DNA of 64,000 nucleotides, from contig JAXMGT010000001.1 of the NCBI GenBank assembly GCA_046347155.1, forward strand, positions 1,054,001-1,118,000, read 5' to 3'. This DNA is from RPQJ01 sp046347155. GTDB lineage: Bacteria; Pseudomonadota; Gammaproteobacteria; Steroidobacterales; Steroidobacteraceae. The position numbers and the translations under genes are program-made. The notes under the pieces are model-generated. The model was not told the origin of the DNA. It saw only the letters and a list, made by a program, of their open reading frames with translations, and searched no databases. This document shows, piece by piece, positions 17,528 through 28,341 of the stretch. Within the stretch, counting starts at the first letter, position 1. Each line of letters opens with the position of its first letter.

Positions 17528-18118
17528 ATGAAGGAAGGGGCAGCGTATCCCGAGTACATCGGGGTGTCCGAGGTCACGACGCGTTCGGCCGAGCAGATGC
17601 GCGTCGAGGGCCATTTCGAGGGGCAGCCGTCGATCATGTTCGACGAGCCCGAGGGCTTCGACATCGGCGACCCGCCGGACCTCCGGGGCCGGTCACGCGG
17701 CTGGACGCCCGTCCACGCGCAGCTCGCGGCGCTCGCCGCGTGCACCTCGATCACGATCGCGGTCGTCGCGCGCGACCAGGGGTTTCGCAGCGCCGGGCTG
17801 CGCACCAAGGTGCGGTCGCTGATCGACATCCGCGGTTTCTTCTTCGACCTGCACCTGCAGCCACGCTACGAGCAGCTGAACTTCGACCTGGTGCTCGATA
17901 CCCGTGAAACGGTCGCGCGGGTGAAGGCGCTGGCGCACGAGACCCACCGGCGCTGTCCCCAGCTCGGCCTGTTCAGGCTCGCGCGGATACCGATGGTCGT
18001 GGGCTGGTACCGGGAAGGGTCGGCCCGGGCGCTGTTCGAGGAGCGATTCCACGCCGGACGGGTGGCCACGCCCGAGGAGAGGCTGATCCGGAAGGCGGGG
18101 ACGTCGAAAGCGCGTTGA
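17528..18118 (+). CDS. OsmC-like family protein
   Basis: A 196-residue cytoplasmic protein. The LAACTSITIAVVARDQG helix and the later HRRCPQLGLFRLA segment provide the paired Cys residues of the OsmC/Ohr fold, which reduces organic or lipid hydroperoxides. Spacing and the long N-terminal sheet region make it a divergent OsmC-like member rather than a canonical Ohr. A GGGAG site lies about 10 bases before the ATG. It diverges from the giant oxidoreductase and converges on bamD. Confidence 0.75.
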   Translation: MKEGAAYPEYIGVSEVTTRSAEQMRVEGHFEGQPSIMFDEPEGFDIGDPPDLRGRSRGWTPVHAQLAALAACTSITIAVVARDQGFRSAGLRTKVRSLIDIRGFFFDLHLQPRYEQLNFDLVLDTRETVARVKALAHETHRRCPQLGLFRLARIPMVVGWYREGSARALFEERFHAGRVATPEERLIRKAGTSKAR

Positions 18119-18133
18119 CGCCGACGGCGGCGT

Positions 18134-18931
18134 TCAGTTCCAGATCTTCCACCAGGGCTTGTCCTTGACCTTGCCCTCGTTCGGGTTGCTGGCCGGGACG
18201 TTCGCCTGCCGGACCTGGTCTGCCACCACCGCCAGTTCCTCGATGCCGAGCTTCCGGTAGCAGTCGGCCATGATGCCGAGTGCCTGGATCGCGGCAGGCG
18301 AGCCGTCGTAGTTCTCGATCACGGCGCGGGCCCGGTTCACGGCCGCGACGTAGGCCTGACGCTGCACGTAGTACTCGGCGACCGCGAGTTCGTAGTCGGC
18401 CAGCTTGTTGCGCAGGAACACCATGCGCTGCCGCGCGTCGGCCGCGTACGGGCTGCGCGGGTAGGTCTGCACGAGGATCTGGAAGGCCTGGAGCGACTTG
18501 CGCGCCTCGTGCGGTGGCCGCTTGCGGATGTCGGCGTGCAGGACGCCCTCGAGCCAGCCGCCGCCGGTCTCGAAGTACGAGAGGCCACGGATGTAGTACG
18601 CGTAGTCGACGCGCGGGTGCGTCGGGTTCTCGCGGATGAACTGGTCCGCCTGGTCGATCGCCGACTCGGTCTCGCCATTGCGGTAGTAGGCGTACATCAG
18701 GTCGAGCTGGCCCTGCTTCGCCGCGTTCGAGAACGGGTAGTGCGACTCCAGCGCCTCGAGCTTCTCGATCGCACCCTTGAAGTTGTTGCTGCTCAGGTCC
18801 TGGGCCGCCAGGTCGTAGAGCTTGTCCGGAGCCGCGACCGGGCCGTCGCCGCCACCCTTGCACCCGGCGAGGGTGGCCAGGGCGGCGAAAACCACGACGG
18901 CGGGGACCAGGCGGCGGGTGATGGCGGCCAT
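18134..18931 (-). CDS. bamD: Outer-membrane assembly lipoprotein BamD
   Basis: BamD is an essential periplasm-facing lipoprotein of the BAM complex that inserts beta-barrel proteins. The 265-residue precursor has a signal sequence with lipobox LAGC. The TPR-type helices follow (LYDLAAQDLSSNNFKGAIEKL, YYRNGETESAIDQADQFIREN, VDYAYYIRGLSYF). The C terminus PWWKIWN is family-like. The ATG at 18931 is chosen because it starts the signal peptide. It diverges from rluD, a neighbour arrangement common in gammaproteobacteria. Confidence 0.95.
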   Translation of the reverse strand: MAAITRRLVPAVVVFAALATLAGCKGGGDGPVAAPDKLYDLAAQDLSSNNFKGAIEKLEALESHYPFSNAAKQGQLDLMYAYYRNGETESAIDQADQFIRENPTHPRVDYAYYIRGLSYFETGGGWLEGVLHADIRKRPPHEARKSLQAFQILVQTYPRSPYAADARQRMVFLRNKLADYELAVAEYYVQRQAYVAAVNRARAVIENYDGSPAAIQALGIMADCYRKLGIEELAVVADQVRQANVPASNPNEGKVKDKPWWKIWN

Positions 18932-18971
18932 GAGGGCGGGACGTCCGGGGGCTCGGGAAACGACGGGCGGC

Positions 18972-18977
18972 AGTATA
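18972..18977 (-). promoter_or_regulatory. Possible -10 box for bamD
   Basis: Read on the minus strand, positions 18977-18972 spell TATACT, 41 bases upstream of the bamD ATG. No good -35 is seen at normal spacing, as is common in GC-rich promoters that rely on activators or extended contacts. Confidence 0.35.
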
Positions 18978-19030
18978 CAGACACCGGCGCGGGGCCGTGG
19001 TTCCGGTACACAAGGCCGCGTCCTTTCGGG

Positions 19031-19036
19031 GACAAT
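19031..19036 (+). promoter_or_regulatory. Possible -10 box for rluD
   Basis: GACAAT ends 8 bases before the rluD ATG. If it is the real -10 element, transcription would start within a few bases of the start codon and the mRNA would be leaderless or nearly so. Confidence 0.25.
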
Positions 19037-19044
19037 GCTCGGCG

Positions 19045-20004
19045 ATGGCGGCACCCACCTACGAGATCTCGATCGACGTCCCGCACGAGTTCGGCGGCCA
19101 GCGGCTGGACCAGGCGCTGGCCGCGATGCTCCCCGACCACTCGCGCAGCCGCCTGAAGGCCTGGATCGAGTCCGGGGAGGTGACCGTGGACGGCACCGTG
19201 CGCCGGCCGCGGGACAAGGTGCTCGGCGGCGAGGCCGTGCGCATCTCGGCCACGCTGCCGGAGGAAACCTCGGCCGTTGCGCAGGACATCCCGCTCGCGA
19301 TCGTGCACAAGGACCGCCACCTGTTCGTGGTCGACAAGCCGGCGGGGCTCGTCGTGCACCCGGGCGCCGGCAACCCGGACAGGACGCTGCAGAATGCGCT
19401 GCTCGCGCTCGACCCCGCGCTGGCCCACCTGCCGCGCGCGGGCATCGTGCATCGGCTCGACAAGGACACCAGCGGCCTGCTCGTCGTTGCGCGTACGCCC
19501 GAGGCGCACACGGCGCTCGTGCGTATGCTCGAGGCGCGGGACGTCCACCGCGAATACGAGGCCATCTGCCGGGGCGTCATGACGGCCGGTGGCACCGTCG
19601 ACGCGCCGATCGACCGTCACCCGACCGACCGCGTCCGGATGGCGGTCCGCCAGCACGGCCGGGAGGCAGTCACCCATTACCGGGTGATCCGGCGCTACCG
19701 GGCCCACACCCACGTGCGCGTGCAACTCGAGACCGGCCGCACGCACCAGATCCGCGTGCACCTCGCGCACATTGGATTCCCGCTCGTCGGCGACCGGGTC
19801 TACGGCGGCCGACTCGCGCTGCCGCGGGGCGCCGGCGAGGCGCTGCGGGAGGCACTGCGGGCCTTCCCGCGCCAGGCGCTGCACGCGGCGCGGCTCGAGT
19901 TCGAGCACCCGGTGACCGGCAAGCCGGTGGCTTGCGCCGCACCGCTGCCGGCGGACATGGTTGCGCTGCTCGATGTGCTCGCGCGCGACGCCGCAGACGA
20001 ATGA
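19045..20004 (+). CDS. rluD: 23S rRNA pseudouridine(1911/1915/1917) synthase RluD
   Basis: RluD makes three pseudouridines in helix 69 of 23S rRNA and is important for ribosome assembly. The 319-residue protein has an N-terminal S4-like domain (GGQRLDQALAAMLPDHSRSR) and the catalytic HRLDKDTSG loop with Asp139. The GRTHQIRVHLAHIGFPLVGD segment completes the active site. Start ATG at 19045 is preceded by no clear Shine-Dalgarno sequence. Its stop overlaps the start of pgeF (ATGA). Confidence 0.95.
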   Translation: MAAPTYEISIDVPHEFGGQRLDQALAAMLPDHSRSRLKAWIESGEVTVDGTVRRPRDKVLGGEAVRISATLPEETSAVAQDIPLAIVHKDRHLFVVDKPAGLVVHPGAGNPDRTLQNALLALDPALAHLPRAGIVHRLDKDTSGLLVVARTPEAHTALVRMLEARDVHREYEAICRGVMTAGGTVDAPIDRHPTDRVRMAVRQHGREAVTHYRVIRRYRAHTHVRVQLETGRTHQIRVHLAHIGFPLVGDRVYGGRLALPRGAGEALREALRAFPRQALHAARLEFEHPVTGKPVACAAPLPADMVALLDVLARDAADE

Positions 20005-20753
20005 GCGACGGACCCGAGCTGATCCGTCCCGACCTGGGCGTCCCCCGCCTGCGCATCGTCTCGACGACCCGCACGGGCGGCGTGAGCACGGGTGCGCGCG
20101 CGTCGTTCAACCTCGCGATGCACGTCGGGGACGATCCGGCCGCCGTCGCGGAGAACCGGCGTCGGCTGCAGGGCGGCGCCGGGCTCCCCGACGAGCCGCT
20201 GTGGCTCGAGCAGGTCCACGGGACCCAGGTCGTCGTCCACGACGGGCCCGATTTGCCGGCGCCACGGGCGGACGCCGTGGTCGCGTTCGAGCCCGGTCGG
20301 GTGTGCGTCGTGATGACCGCCGACTGCCTGCCGGTCGTGCTCGCGGATCGCGACGGGACCCGGGTCGGGGTCGCGCACGCCGGCTGGCGCGGTCTGTCCG
20401 CCGGCGTGATCGAAGCGACGGTCGCCGCGCTTGGCGTGCCGGGTCGCGGGCTCCTGGCCTGGCTCGGGCCGGCGATCGGCCCGGACGCATTCGAGGTCGG
20501 GACCGAGGTGCGTGACGCGTTCCTGGCGACGGACCGGCGTGCCGCGGCGTGCTTCGTGCCGAACGCCCGGGGGCGCCTGCAGGCTGATCTGCACGGGCTC
20601 GCGCGGCTGGTGCTCGGACGCCTCAACGTCGAGGTGGCCGGTGCGTCGCCGGACTGCACCCACACCGATGCGGAACGCTACTTCTCGCATCGCCGGGACC
20701 CCGGGTCGGGTCGCCAGGCGACCTTGGCGTGGCTGGAGCCGGCCGCGTGTTAA
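20001..20753 (+). CDS. pgeF: YfiH/PgeF-type polyphenol oxidase family protein
   Basis: A 250-residue cytoplasmic protein of the DUF152/YfiH family. Characteristic motifs are STTRTGGVS, FNLAMHVGDD, EQVHG, MTADCLPVVLAD and HAGWRGL; the Cys and His residues bind a metal. Family members act on purine nucleosides or edit peptidoglycan precursors (removing L-Ser-type misincorporation) in different reports. The gene lies directly behind rluD with a 4-base overlap, the same order as rluD-yfiH in E. coli, where clpB also follows. Confidence 0.9.
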   Translation: MSDGPELIRPDLGVPRLRIVSTTRTGGVSTGARASFNLAMHVGDDPAAVAENRRRLQGGAGLPDEPLWLEQVHGTQVVVHDGPDLPAPRADAVVAFEPGRVCVVMTADCLPVVLADRDGTRVGVAHAGWRGLSAGVIEATVAALGVPGRGLLAWLGPAIGPDAFEVGTEVRDAFLATDRRAAACFVPNARGRLQADLHGLARLVLGRLNVEVAGASPDCTHTDAERYFSHRRDPGSGRQATLAWLEPAAC

Positions 20754-20783
20754 CCTCGCGCGCCGCATTCGGGATCCGCCGAC

Positions 20784-21584
20784 GTGAATGACCTCGCCCT
20801 GATCGTGCTGCTGACCGGACTGAGCGGTTTCGCGAGCGCGCTGGCCGCGTCCGCGTTCCTGCTCGCCGGCGAGGCACGCCGGGCGGCAATGCTCCCGCAC
20901 CTGGTGAGTTTCGCGACCGGTGCGTTGCTCGGCGCGGCGTTCCTCGGGCTCGTACCGCACGCGCTCGAATCGATGGGGCCCGGCGGCGCGCATCGCGTCG
21001 GCCTCGCGCTGCTCGCCGGCATACTGACGTTCTTCCTGCTCGAGAAGTTCGTGCTCTGGCGGCACTGCCACGACGATCCCTGCGAGGCGCACTCGCCAGG
21101 GCACGGGCCCGAGCCCGGACACGCGGCCCGCGACCGGGCATCGGCCCGGCTGATACTCGCGGGCGACAGTTTCCACAACGTGCTGGACGGCGTGCTCGTG
21201 GCCGCGGCGATCATGACCGACCCGAGCCTCGGCATCGTGACTGCACTCGCGGTCGCTGCACACGAGATCCCGCAGGAAGTCGGCGACCTCGCGATCCTGC
21301 TGCACGGGGGCTACACGCGGCGGCGGGCGCTGGCGCTCAACCTGCTGACGAGCCTGACCTCGATCGCGGGCGGCGTGATCGCCTGGTTCGCGCTCGGCAC
21401 GGCGATGCAGCTGCTGCCGTACGCGCTCGCGTTCGCGGCGGCGAGCTTCATCTACATTGCGGTCGCCGACCTGATCCCGGGGCTGCACCGCCGGGTGGAC
21501 CCGAAGGCGGGGCTCGAGCAGGTGCTGTTCATAGCGCTCGGCGTGGCGCTCGTGTGGTTCGCGCACGCGTCGCTGCACGAATAG
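20784..21584 (+). CDS. ZIP-family divalent metal transporter
   Basis: A 266-residue inner-membrane transporter with about eight helices. GDSFHNVLDGVLVAAA and HEIPQEVGDLAILL in adjacent helices are the ZIP metal-site signatures. A His/Cys-rich loop before them (WRHCHDDPCEAHSPGHGPEPGH) may bind incoming or outgoing zinc. Start is GTG at 20784, 30 bases after pgeF. Zinc or iron import is likely. Confidence 0.9.
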   Translation: MNDLALIVLLTGLSGFASALAASAFLLAGEARRAAMLPHLVSFATGALLGAAFLGLVPHALESMGPGGAHRVGLALLAGILTFFLLEKFVLWRHCHDDPCEAHSPGHGPEPGHAARDRASARLILAGDSFHNVLDGVLVAAAIMTDPSLGIVTALAVAAHEIPQEVGDLAILLHGGYTRRRALALNLLTSLTSIAGGVIAWFALGTAMQLLPYALAFAAASFIYIAVADLIPGLHRRVDPKAGLEQVLFIALGVALVWFAHASLHE

Positions 21585-21600
21585 GCCGCGCTCGCCCCGC

Positions 21601-22140
21601 TCAGGCGACCACTCGGCGTACGATGAACGCCCACGCCAGTATCGACGACAGCATCCACCATGCGCCGGCGCGCCGCAGCGTCGCGCTCCGCACCCGGATC
21701 ATCACGGCGAACAGCACGGCGTAGTGCCCGACGAAGGGCAGGTAATACCACGGCTCGAACAGGGCGCCACGCGTCGCGGTCCACGCGATGTCGAGCACGC
21801 AGGTCGCGAGTGCGGCCCAGAAGAACCAGGTGTGGCCGGACGTCGGGGTGTGCGCGTCGCGATCGTCGGGCGGGTACAACGCGATCGACATCACGTAGAA
21901 GCTGAGCGCCCACAGCACGACCATCAGGAAGACCTCGAAGCTCCAGCCCTGGTAGTCGCGCCACTGGTAGAGCACCCACCAGTTGAGGACCAGCACCATG
22001 AAGACCCAGGCCGTCAGCACGGCGTGGGTCAGGTCGAGGTCGCGGCGCGCGAGGTGGCGGAACAGGCCGTACAGCAGGTGAGTGAGGCCGAGGCCGAAGA
22101 TGATCGAGATCAGCACCGACAGGAATTCGAATTCGTTCAT
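21601..22140 (-). CDS. Hypothetical integral membrane protein
   Basis: A 179-residue protein with about five Trp-rich hydrophobic segments (FLSVLISIIFGLGLTHLL, AVLTAWVFMVLVLNWWVLY, EVFLMVVLWALSFYVMSIAL and others). The N terminus MNEFEFLSVLISIIFGLGLT recurs in small uncharacterised membrane proteins. A GGGAGGGA site precedes the ATG. It lies between the convergent ZIP gene and the divergent gene at 22233. No function known. Confidence 0.7.
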   Translation of the reverse strand: MNEFEFLSVLISIIFGLGLTHLLYGLFRHLARRDLDLTHAVLTAWVFMVLVLNWWVLYQWRDYQGWSFEVFLMVVLWALSFYVMSIALYPPDDRDAHTPTSGHTWFFWAALATCVLDIAWTATRGALFEPWYYLPFVGHYAVLFAVMIRVRSATLRRAGAWWMLSSILAWAFIVRRVVA

Positions 22141-22232
22141 CGTCCCTCCCCGGGCCGGATTCGCCGGGGCGGCCCGACGGCGCTATCGTTCGACCCCGGG
22201 GTACCGCCGATGCCGGTGCCGAGGAGGCCCGA

Positions 22233-22586
22233 TTGTACGAACACCGCTCCGACGCCGTGCTGCCGCGTGCGCAGTTCCTGAACCGGGTCACCGGCCACCT
22301 GGTCCTCAGCATCGCCATCATCGTCGTGTCCCTGTCGATCGGCACGTTCGGCTATCACCAGTTCGCGCGATTGCACTGGATCGACGCATTCCTGAACGCG
22401 TCGATGATCCTGACCGGCATGGGTCCGGTGGACGCACTGACGGACCCCGGCGCGAAATTGTTCGCGGCCTGTTACGCGCTCTACAGCGGGGTGGTCTTCC
22501 TTGCGGCCGTCGGCGTGCTGGCCGCACCGTTCTTCCACCGGATCCTGCACAAGCTGCACGTCGAGGAGCCCGGGTCTGCGGATTGA
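22233..22586 (+). CDS. Small two-helix membrane protein (TTG start)
   Basis: A 117-residue protein with two hydrophobic helices (about 22-42 and 75-98). The loop between them reads LNASMILTGMGPVDALTD, which could be a re-entrant pore-like turn, as in two-helix channel subunits; that is only a resemblance. No ATG exists near the start, but GAGGAGG at 22221-22227 is ideally spaced for the TTG at 22233. It lies about 90 bases from the divergent membrane gene and 178 bases before clpB. Confidence 0.65.
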   Translation: MYEHRSDAVLPRAQFLNRVTGHLVLSIAIIVVSLSIGTFGYHQFARLHWIDAFLNASMILTGMGPVDALTDPGAKLFAACYALYSGVVFLAAVGVLAAPFFHRILHKLHVEEPGSAD

Positions 22587-22764
22587 AAAAATGCAAAATC
22601 GCCGATCGTGGGCAGTTTCTCCGCGAATGGGCGGTCAAATGCCCCTAAAGTCGTTAAAATGAGCTCAAAGCCGAGGTTGCCGCCGGCCGAACCCCCCTTT
22701 TGCCGGGCGACCGCCGTCCCCAACTAGGGGCCCACAGCGCACCCGCGCAGCGGAGCCCCGAGCG
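22587..22764 (+). promoter_or_regulatory. clpB upstream region
   Basis: A 178-base non-coding gap whose first 80 bases are clearly A/T-richer than the surroundings. TTAAAAT at 22654-22660 could be a -10 element. I looked for a heat-shock sigma32 promoter: CCCCTAAAG at 22642-22650 resembles half of one, but no CTTGAA-like partner lies 13-17 bases upstream. The remainder is GC-rich with no hairpin longer than 4-5 base pairs. Confidence 0.35.
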
Positions 22765-25335
<2,571 letters not shown>

Positions 25336-25367
25336 TCCCCGGCCCGACCCGAGCCACGACCCCGACC

Positions 25368-25763
25368 ATGCCCATCTACGAATACCAGTGCGACAAGTGC
25401 GGGCATCACCTCGAGGCCCTGCAGAAGATCTCGGACAAGCCGCTGCGCGAGTGCCCCGAGTGCGGGAAGCACACGCTCAAGCGGCTCGTGTCGGCACCGC
25501 TGTTCCGGCTGGCCGGCAGCGGCTGGTACGAGACGGACTTCAAGTCGGACAAGGAGCAGAAGCGCAACCTGCTCGACAAGGGTGATTCGGAGCCGGCGAA
25601 GGCCGAGGACAAGAAGGCGACCCCGAAGCCCCCGAAGACCGCGACGCCGGACCCGACACCGAAGCCGGTCGCCGCCGCGAAGCCGGCCGCCGGGAAGTCC
25701 CGCGCGAAGGCCTCCGCGCGCAAGCCGGCCGCCCGCAAGGCGCCCGCGAAGCGCGGCCGCTGA
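25368..25763 (+). CDS. FmdB-family zinc-ribbon protein
   Basis: A 131-residue protein. The first 50 residues are the FmdB/CxxC zinc ribbon (MPIYEYQCDKCGHHLEALQ, then CPECGKHTLKRLVS). The remaining 80 are a low-complexity Lys/Ala/Pro tail (KPPKTATPDPTPKPVAAAKP) resembling histone-like C termini, likely unstructured and possibly nucleic-acid binding. The gene stands at the head of the DUF502-aspS unit, a placement seen in other gammaproteobacteria. Function unknown. Confidence 0.88.
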   Translation: MPIYEYQCDKCGHHLEALQKISDKPLRECPECGKHTLKRLVSAPLFRLAGSGWYETDFKSDKEQKRNLLDKGDSEPAKAEDKKATPKPPKTATPDPTPKPVAAAKPAAGKSRAKASARKPAARKAPAKRGR

Positions 25764-25772
25764 GGCGGGAGC

Positions 25773-26474
25773 GTGAGCGACGTCCACGCACCGTCGGGCG
25801 AGGGATCGGCACCGAAGCGCCATCCGGCGCGGGCGCTGCGCAACTACCTGATCGCGGGACTCCTGGTCTGGATCCCGATCATGGTCACGGTGTGGGTCGT
25901 CCGGTTCCTGTCGGCGATCCTCGACAACTCGATCGTGCTGCTGCCCCGGCCCTGGCGGCCCGAGGCGCTGTTCGGCCAGTACGTGCCGGGCTTCGGCATC
26001 GTGCTGTCGCTCGTGCTGCTGTTCGTGACCGGGATCCTGGTCCGCAACCTGTTCGGCGAGCGGATCGTGCGGTCCGTCGAGGGGCTGGTCCGCCGGGTGC
26101 CGGTGATCGGCCCGGTCTACGGCGGCGCCAAGACGTTCAGCGAGACCGTGCTGACCGACAAGGGCACGTCGTTCAAGCAGGTCGTGATGGTCGAGTTCCC
26201 GCGCAAGGGCGCCTGGAGCATCGGGTTCCTGATGTCCGAGAACTTCGCCGAAATGCGCAGCCGGACCGGCCGGGACATGGTCAACGTGTTCGTTCCGACC
26301 ACGCCGAACCCGACGACCGGGTTCCTGATCGTCGTGGACCGCGCCGAGGTGATCCAGATGGACACCACCGTGGACGAGGCGTTCAAGATGATCTTCACGC
26401 TCGGGGTCATCACCCCGGGCTCGCAGGAGGCCCCCGCGGCGGCGAATCTTGCGCCGCAACAGGCCGACCCGTAA
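25773..26474 (+). CDS. DUF502-family membrane protein
   Basis: A 233-residue protein with two membrane segments (about 25-47 and 70-92). The conserved DUF502 C-terminal domain follows (RVPVIGPVYGGAKTFSET, MVEFPRKGAWSIGFL, VFVPTTPNPTTGFL). GTG start at 25773 with GGGAG upstream. It is 10 bases behind the FmdB-like gene and 60 before aspS. The biochemical role of DUF502 is unknown to me. Confidence 0.88.
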   Translation: MSDVHAPSGEGSAPKRHPARALRNYLIAGLLVWIPIMVTVWVVRFLSAILDNSIVLLPRPWRPEALFGQYVPGFGIVLSLVLLFVTGILVRNLFGERIVRSVEGLVRRVPVIGPVYGGAKTFSETVLTDKGTSFKQVVMVEFPRKGAWSIGFLMSENFAEMRSRTGRDMVNVFVPTTPNPTTGFLIVVDRAEVIQMDTTVDEAFKMIFTLGVITPGSQEAPAAANLAPQQADP

Positions 26475-26533
26475 CATCGCGTCCCCCCTGAAAAAACGGC
26501 CACGGGGCGCCGACAGACCGGCTCCGTCCAACC

Positions 26534-28315
26534 ATGTCCATGCGCACACACTATTGCGGCGAGGTGAACGAGACCCTCGTCGGTAAGACGGTCTCGGTGG
26601 CCGGCTGGGTCCACCGCCGGCGCGACCACGGCGGCGTGATCTTCGTCGACCTGCGCGACCGCGAGGGCCTGCTGCAGGTGGTCTTCGATCCGGACGCGGC
26701 GTCGGTGTTCGCCGAGGCCGAGCGCGTGCGCGGTGAATGGGTGCTCAAGGTGACGGGCACCGTGCGGCCGCGTCCCGCGGGCACCGTGAACCGGAACCTC
26801 GCCTCGGGCCAGGTCGAACTGCTGGCGCAGGGCGTCGAGGTGCTGAACCGCTCGGAACCGATCCCGTTCCAGCTCGACGAGGACGTCCGCGAGGAAACGC
26901 GGCTCAAGTACCGCTACATCGACCTGCGCCGCGACGAGATGCAGAAGCGCCTGCGGCTGCGGCACGCGGTCACCCGCGCGATGCGCTCGTTCCTCGACGG
27001 GCACGGCTTCATCGACGTCGAGACGCCGATGCTCACGAAGGCGACGCCGGAGGGTGCGCGCGACTACCTGGTGCCGAGCCGCACGCAGGCCGGCAAGTTC
27101 TTCGCTCTGCCGCAGTCGCCGCAGATCTTCAAGCAGCTGCTGATGATGTCTGGCTTCGACCGGTACTACCAGATCGTCCGCTGCTTCCGCGACGAGGACC
27201 TGCGCGCCGACCGCCAGCCCGAGTTCACGCAGCTCGACATCGAGACCTCGTTCCTGACCCGCGACGAGATCACCGGGCTGATGGAGTCGCTGGTCCGCGT
27301 GCTGTTCGACCATGTGCTCGGGGTCAGGCTGCCCGACCCGTTCCCGCGCATGACCTACGCCGAGGCGATGCGTCGCTACGCCTCCGACAAGCCGGACCTC
27401 CGGATCCCGCTCGAACTCGTGGACGTCGCGGACCTCGTGAAGGACTGCGAGTTCAAGGTGTTCGCGGCGCCGGCGGCCGACCCGGCCGGGCGCGTCGCGG
27501 CGCTGCGCGTGCCGGGCGGCGGCGAGAAGCTCACCCGCAAGCAGATCGACGACTACACGGCCTACGTCGCGCGCTACGGTGCGAAGGGCCTCGCCTACGT
27601 GAAGGTGAACGACGCTTCGAAGGGCCGCGAGGGCCTGCAGTCGCCGATCCTGAAGTTCCTCTCCGACGCCGCGATCGCGGGGCTGCTCGAGCGCACCGGT
27701 GCGGTCACGGGCGACCTCGTGTTCTTCGGCGCCGACAAGGCCAAGGTCGTCAACGACTCGATCGGCGCGCTGCGCCTGAAGGTGGGGCAGGACCTCGGGA
27801 TGGTCGAGCAGGGCTGGCGCCCGCTGTGGGTGATGGACTTCCCGATGTTCGAGTGGGACGCCGACGAGAAGCGCTGGGCCGCGATGCACCACCCGTTCAC
27901 CTCGCCGGTGAACGACGACGCGGCGGCGCTCAAGGCCGACCCGGGCGGCGCACTGGCGCGCGCCTACGACATGGTGCTGAACGGTTCCGAGATCGGCGGC
28001 GGCTCGGTGCGCATCCACCGCAACGAGATGCAGTCCACCGTGTTCGAGCTGCTCGGCATCGGCGCGGAGGAGGCCGAGCGCAAGTTCGGCTTCCTGCTCG
28101 AGGCGCTGCGCTACGGCGCGCCACCGCACGGCGGCATCGCGTTCGGCCTCGACCGGCTGGCGATGCTGATGGCGGGCGCGGACTCGATCCGCGACGTGAT
28201 CGCGTTCCCGAAGACGCAGACGGCCACCTGCCCGCTGACCGACGCGCCGACCGAGGTCTCGGAGCAGCAGCTCCGCGACCTGCACATCCGCGTGAAGCTG
28301 CCCGTCAAGGAGTGA
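26534..28315 (+). CDS. aspS: Aspartyl-tRNA synthetase, probably non-discriminating
   Basis: Class II bacterial-type AspRS of 593 residues. It has the anticodon-binding OB domain (about 1-110), motif 2 (FRDEDLRADRQPEFTQLD), the bacterial GAD insertion and motif 3 (GIAFGLDRLAMLM). In the OB domain the sequence is HRRRDHGG (residues 27-34). In Pseudomonas aeruginosa AspRS a His at this place marks a non-discriminating enzyme that also charges tRNA-Asn, whereas E. coli has Leu. I infer that Asp-tRNA-Asn is made and amidated by GatCAB. An ATG two codons downstream is an alternative start. Confidence 0.95.
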   Translation: MSMRTHYCGEVNETLVGKTVSVAGWVHRRRDHGGVIFVDLRDREGLLQVVFDPDAASVFAEAERVRGEWVLKVTGTVRPRPAGTVNRNLASGQVELLAQGVEVLNRSEPIPFQLDEDVREETRLKYRYIDLRRDEMQKRLRLRHAVTRAMRSFLDGHGFIDVETPMLTKATPEGARDYLVPSRTQAGKFFALPQSPQIFKQLLMMSGFDRYYQIVRCFRDEDLRADRQPEFTQLDIETSFLTRDEITGLMESLVRVLFDHVLGVRLPDPFPRMTYAEAMRRYASDKPDLRIPLELVDVADLVKDCEFKVFAAPAADPAGRVAALRVPGGGEKLTRKQIDDYTAYVARYGAKGLAYVKVNDASKGREGLQSPILKFLSDAAIAGLLERTGAVTGDLVFFGADKAKVVNDSIGALRLKVGQDLGMVEQGWRPLWVMDFPMFEWDADEKRWAAMHHPFTSPVNDDAAALKADPGGALARAYDMVLNGSEIGGGSVRIHRNEMQSTVFELLGIGAEEAERKFGFLLEALRYGAPPHGGIAFGLDRLAMLMAGADSIRDVIAFPKTQTATCPLTDAPTEVSEQQLRDLHIRVKLPVKE

Positions 28316-28341
28316 CGGGCCGCGTCCCCTGGGGCAGCGCG

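Noticed and set aside
22640..22700. Heat-shock sigma32 promoter for clpB
   Set aside because: Only half-sites (CCCCTAAAG; CTCAAAG with CCCCCC) were found, at wrong spacing.
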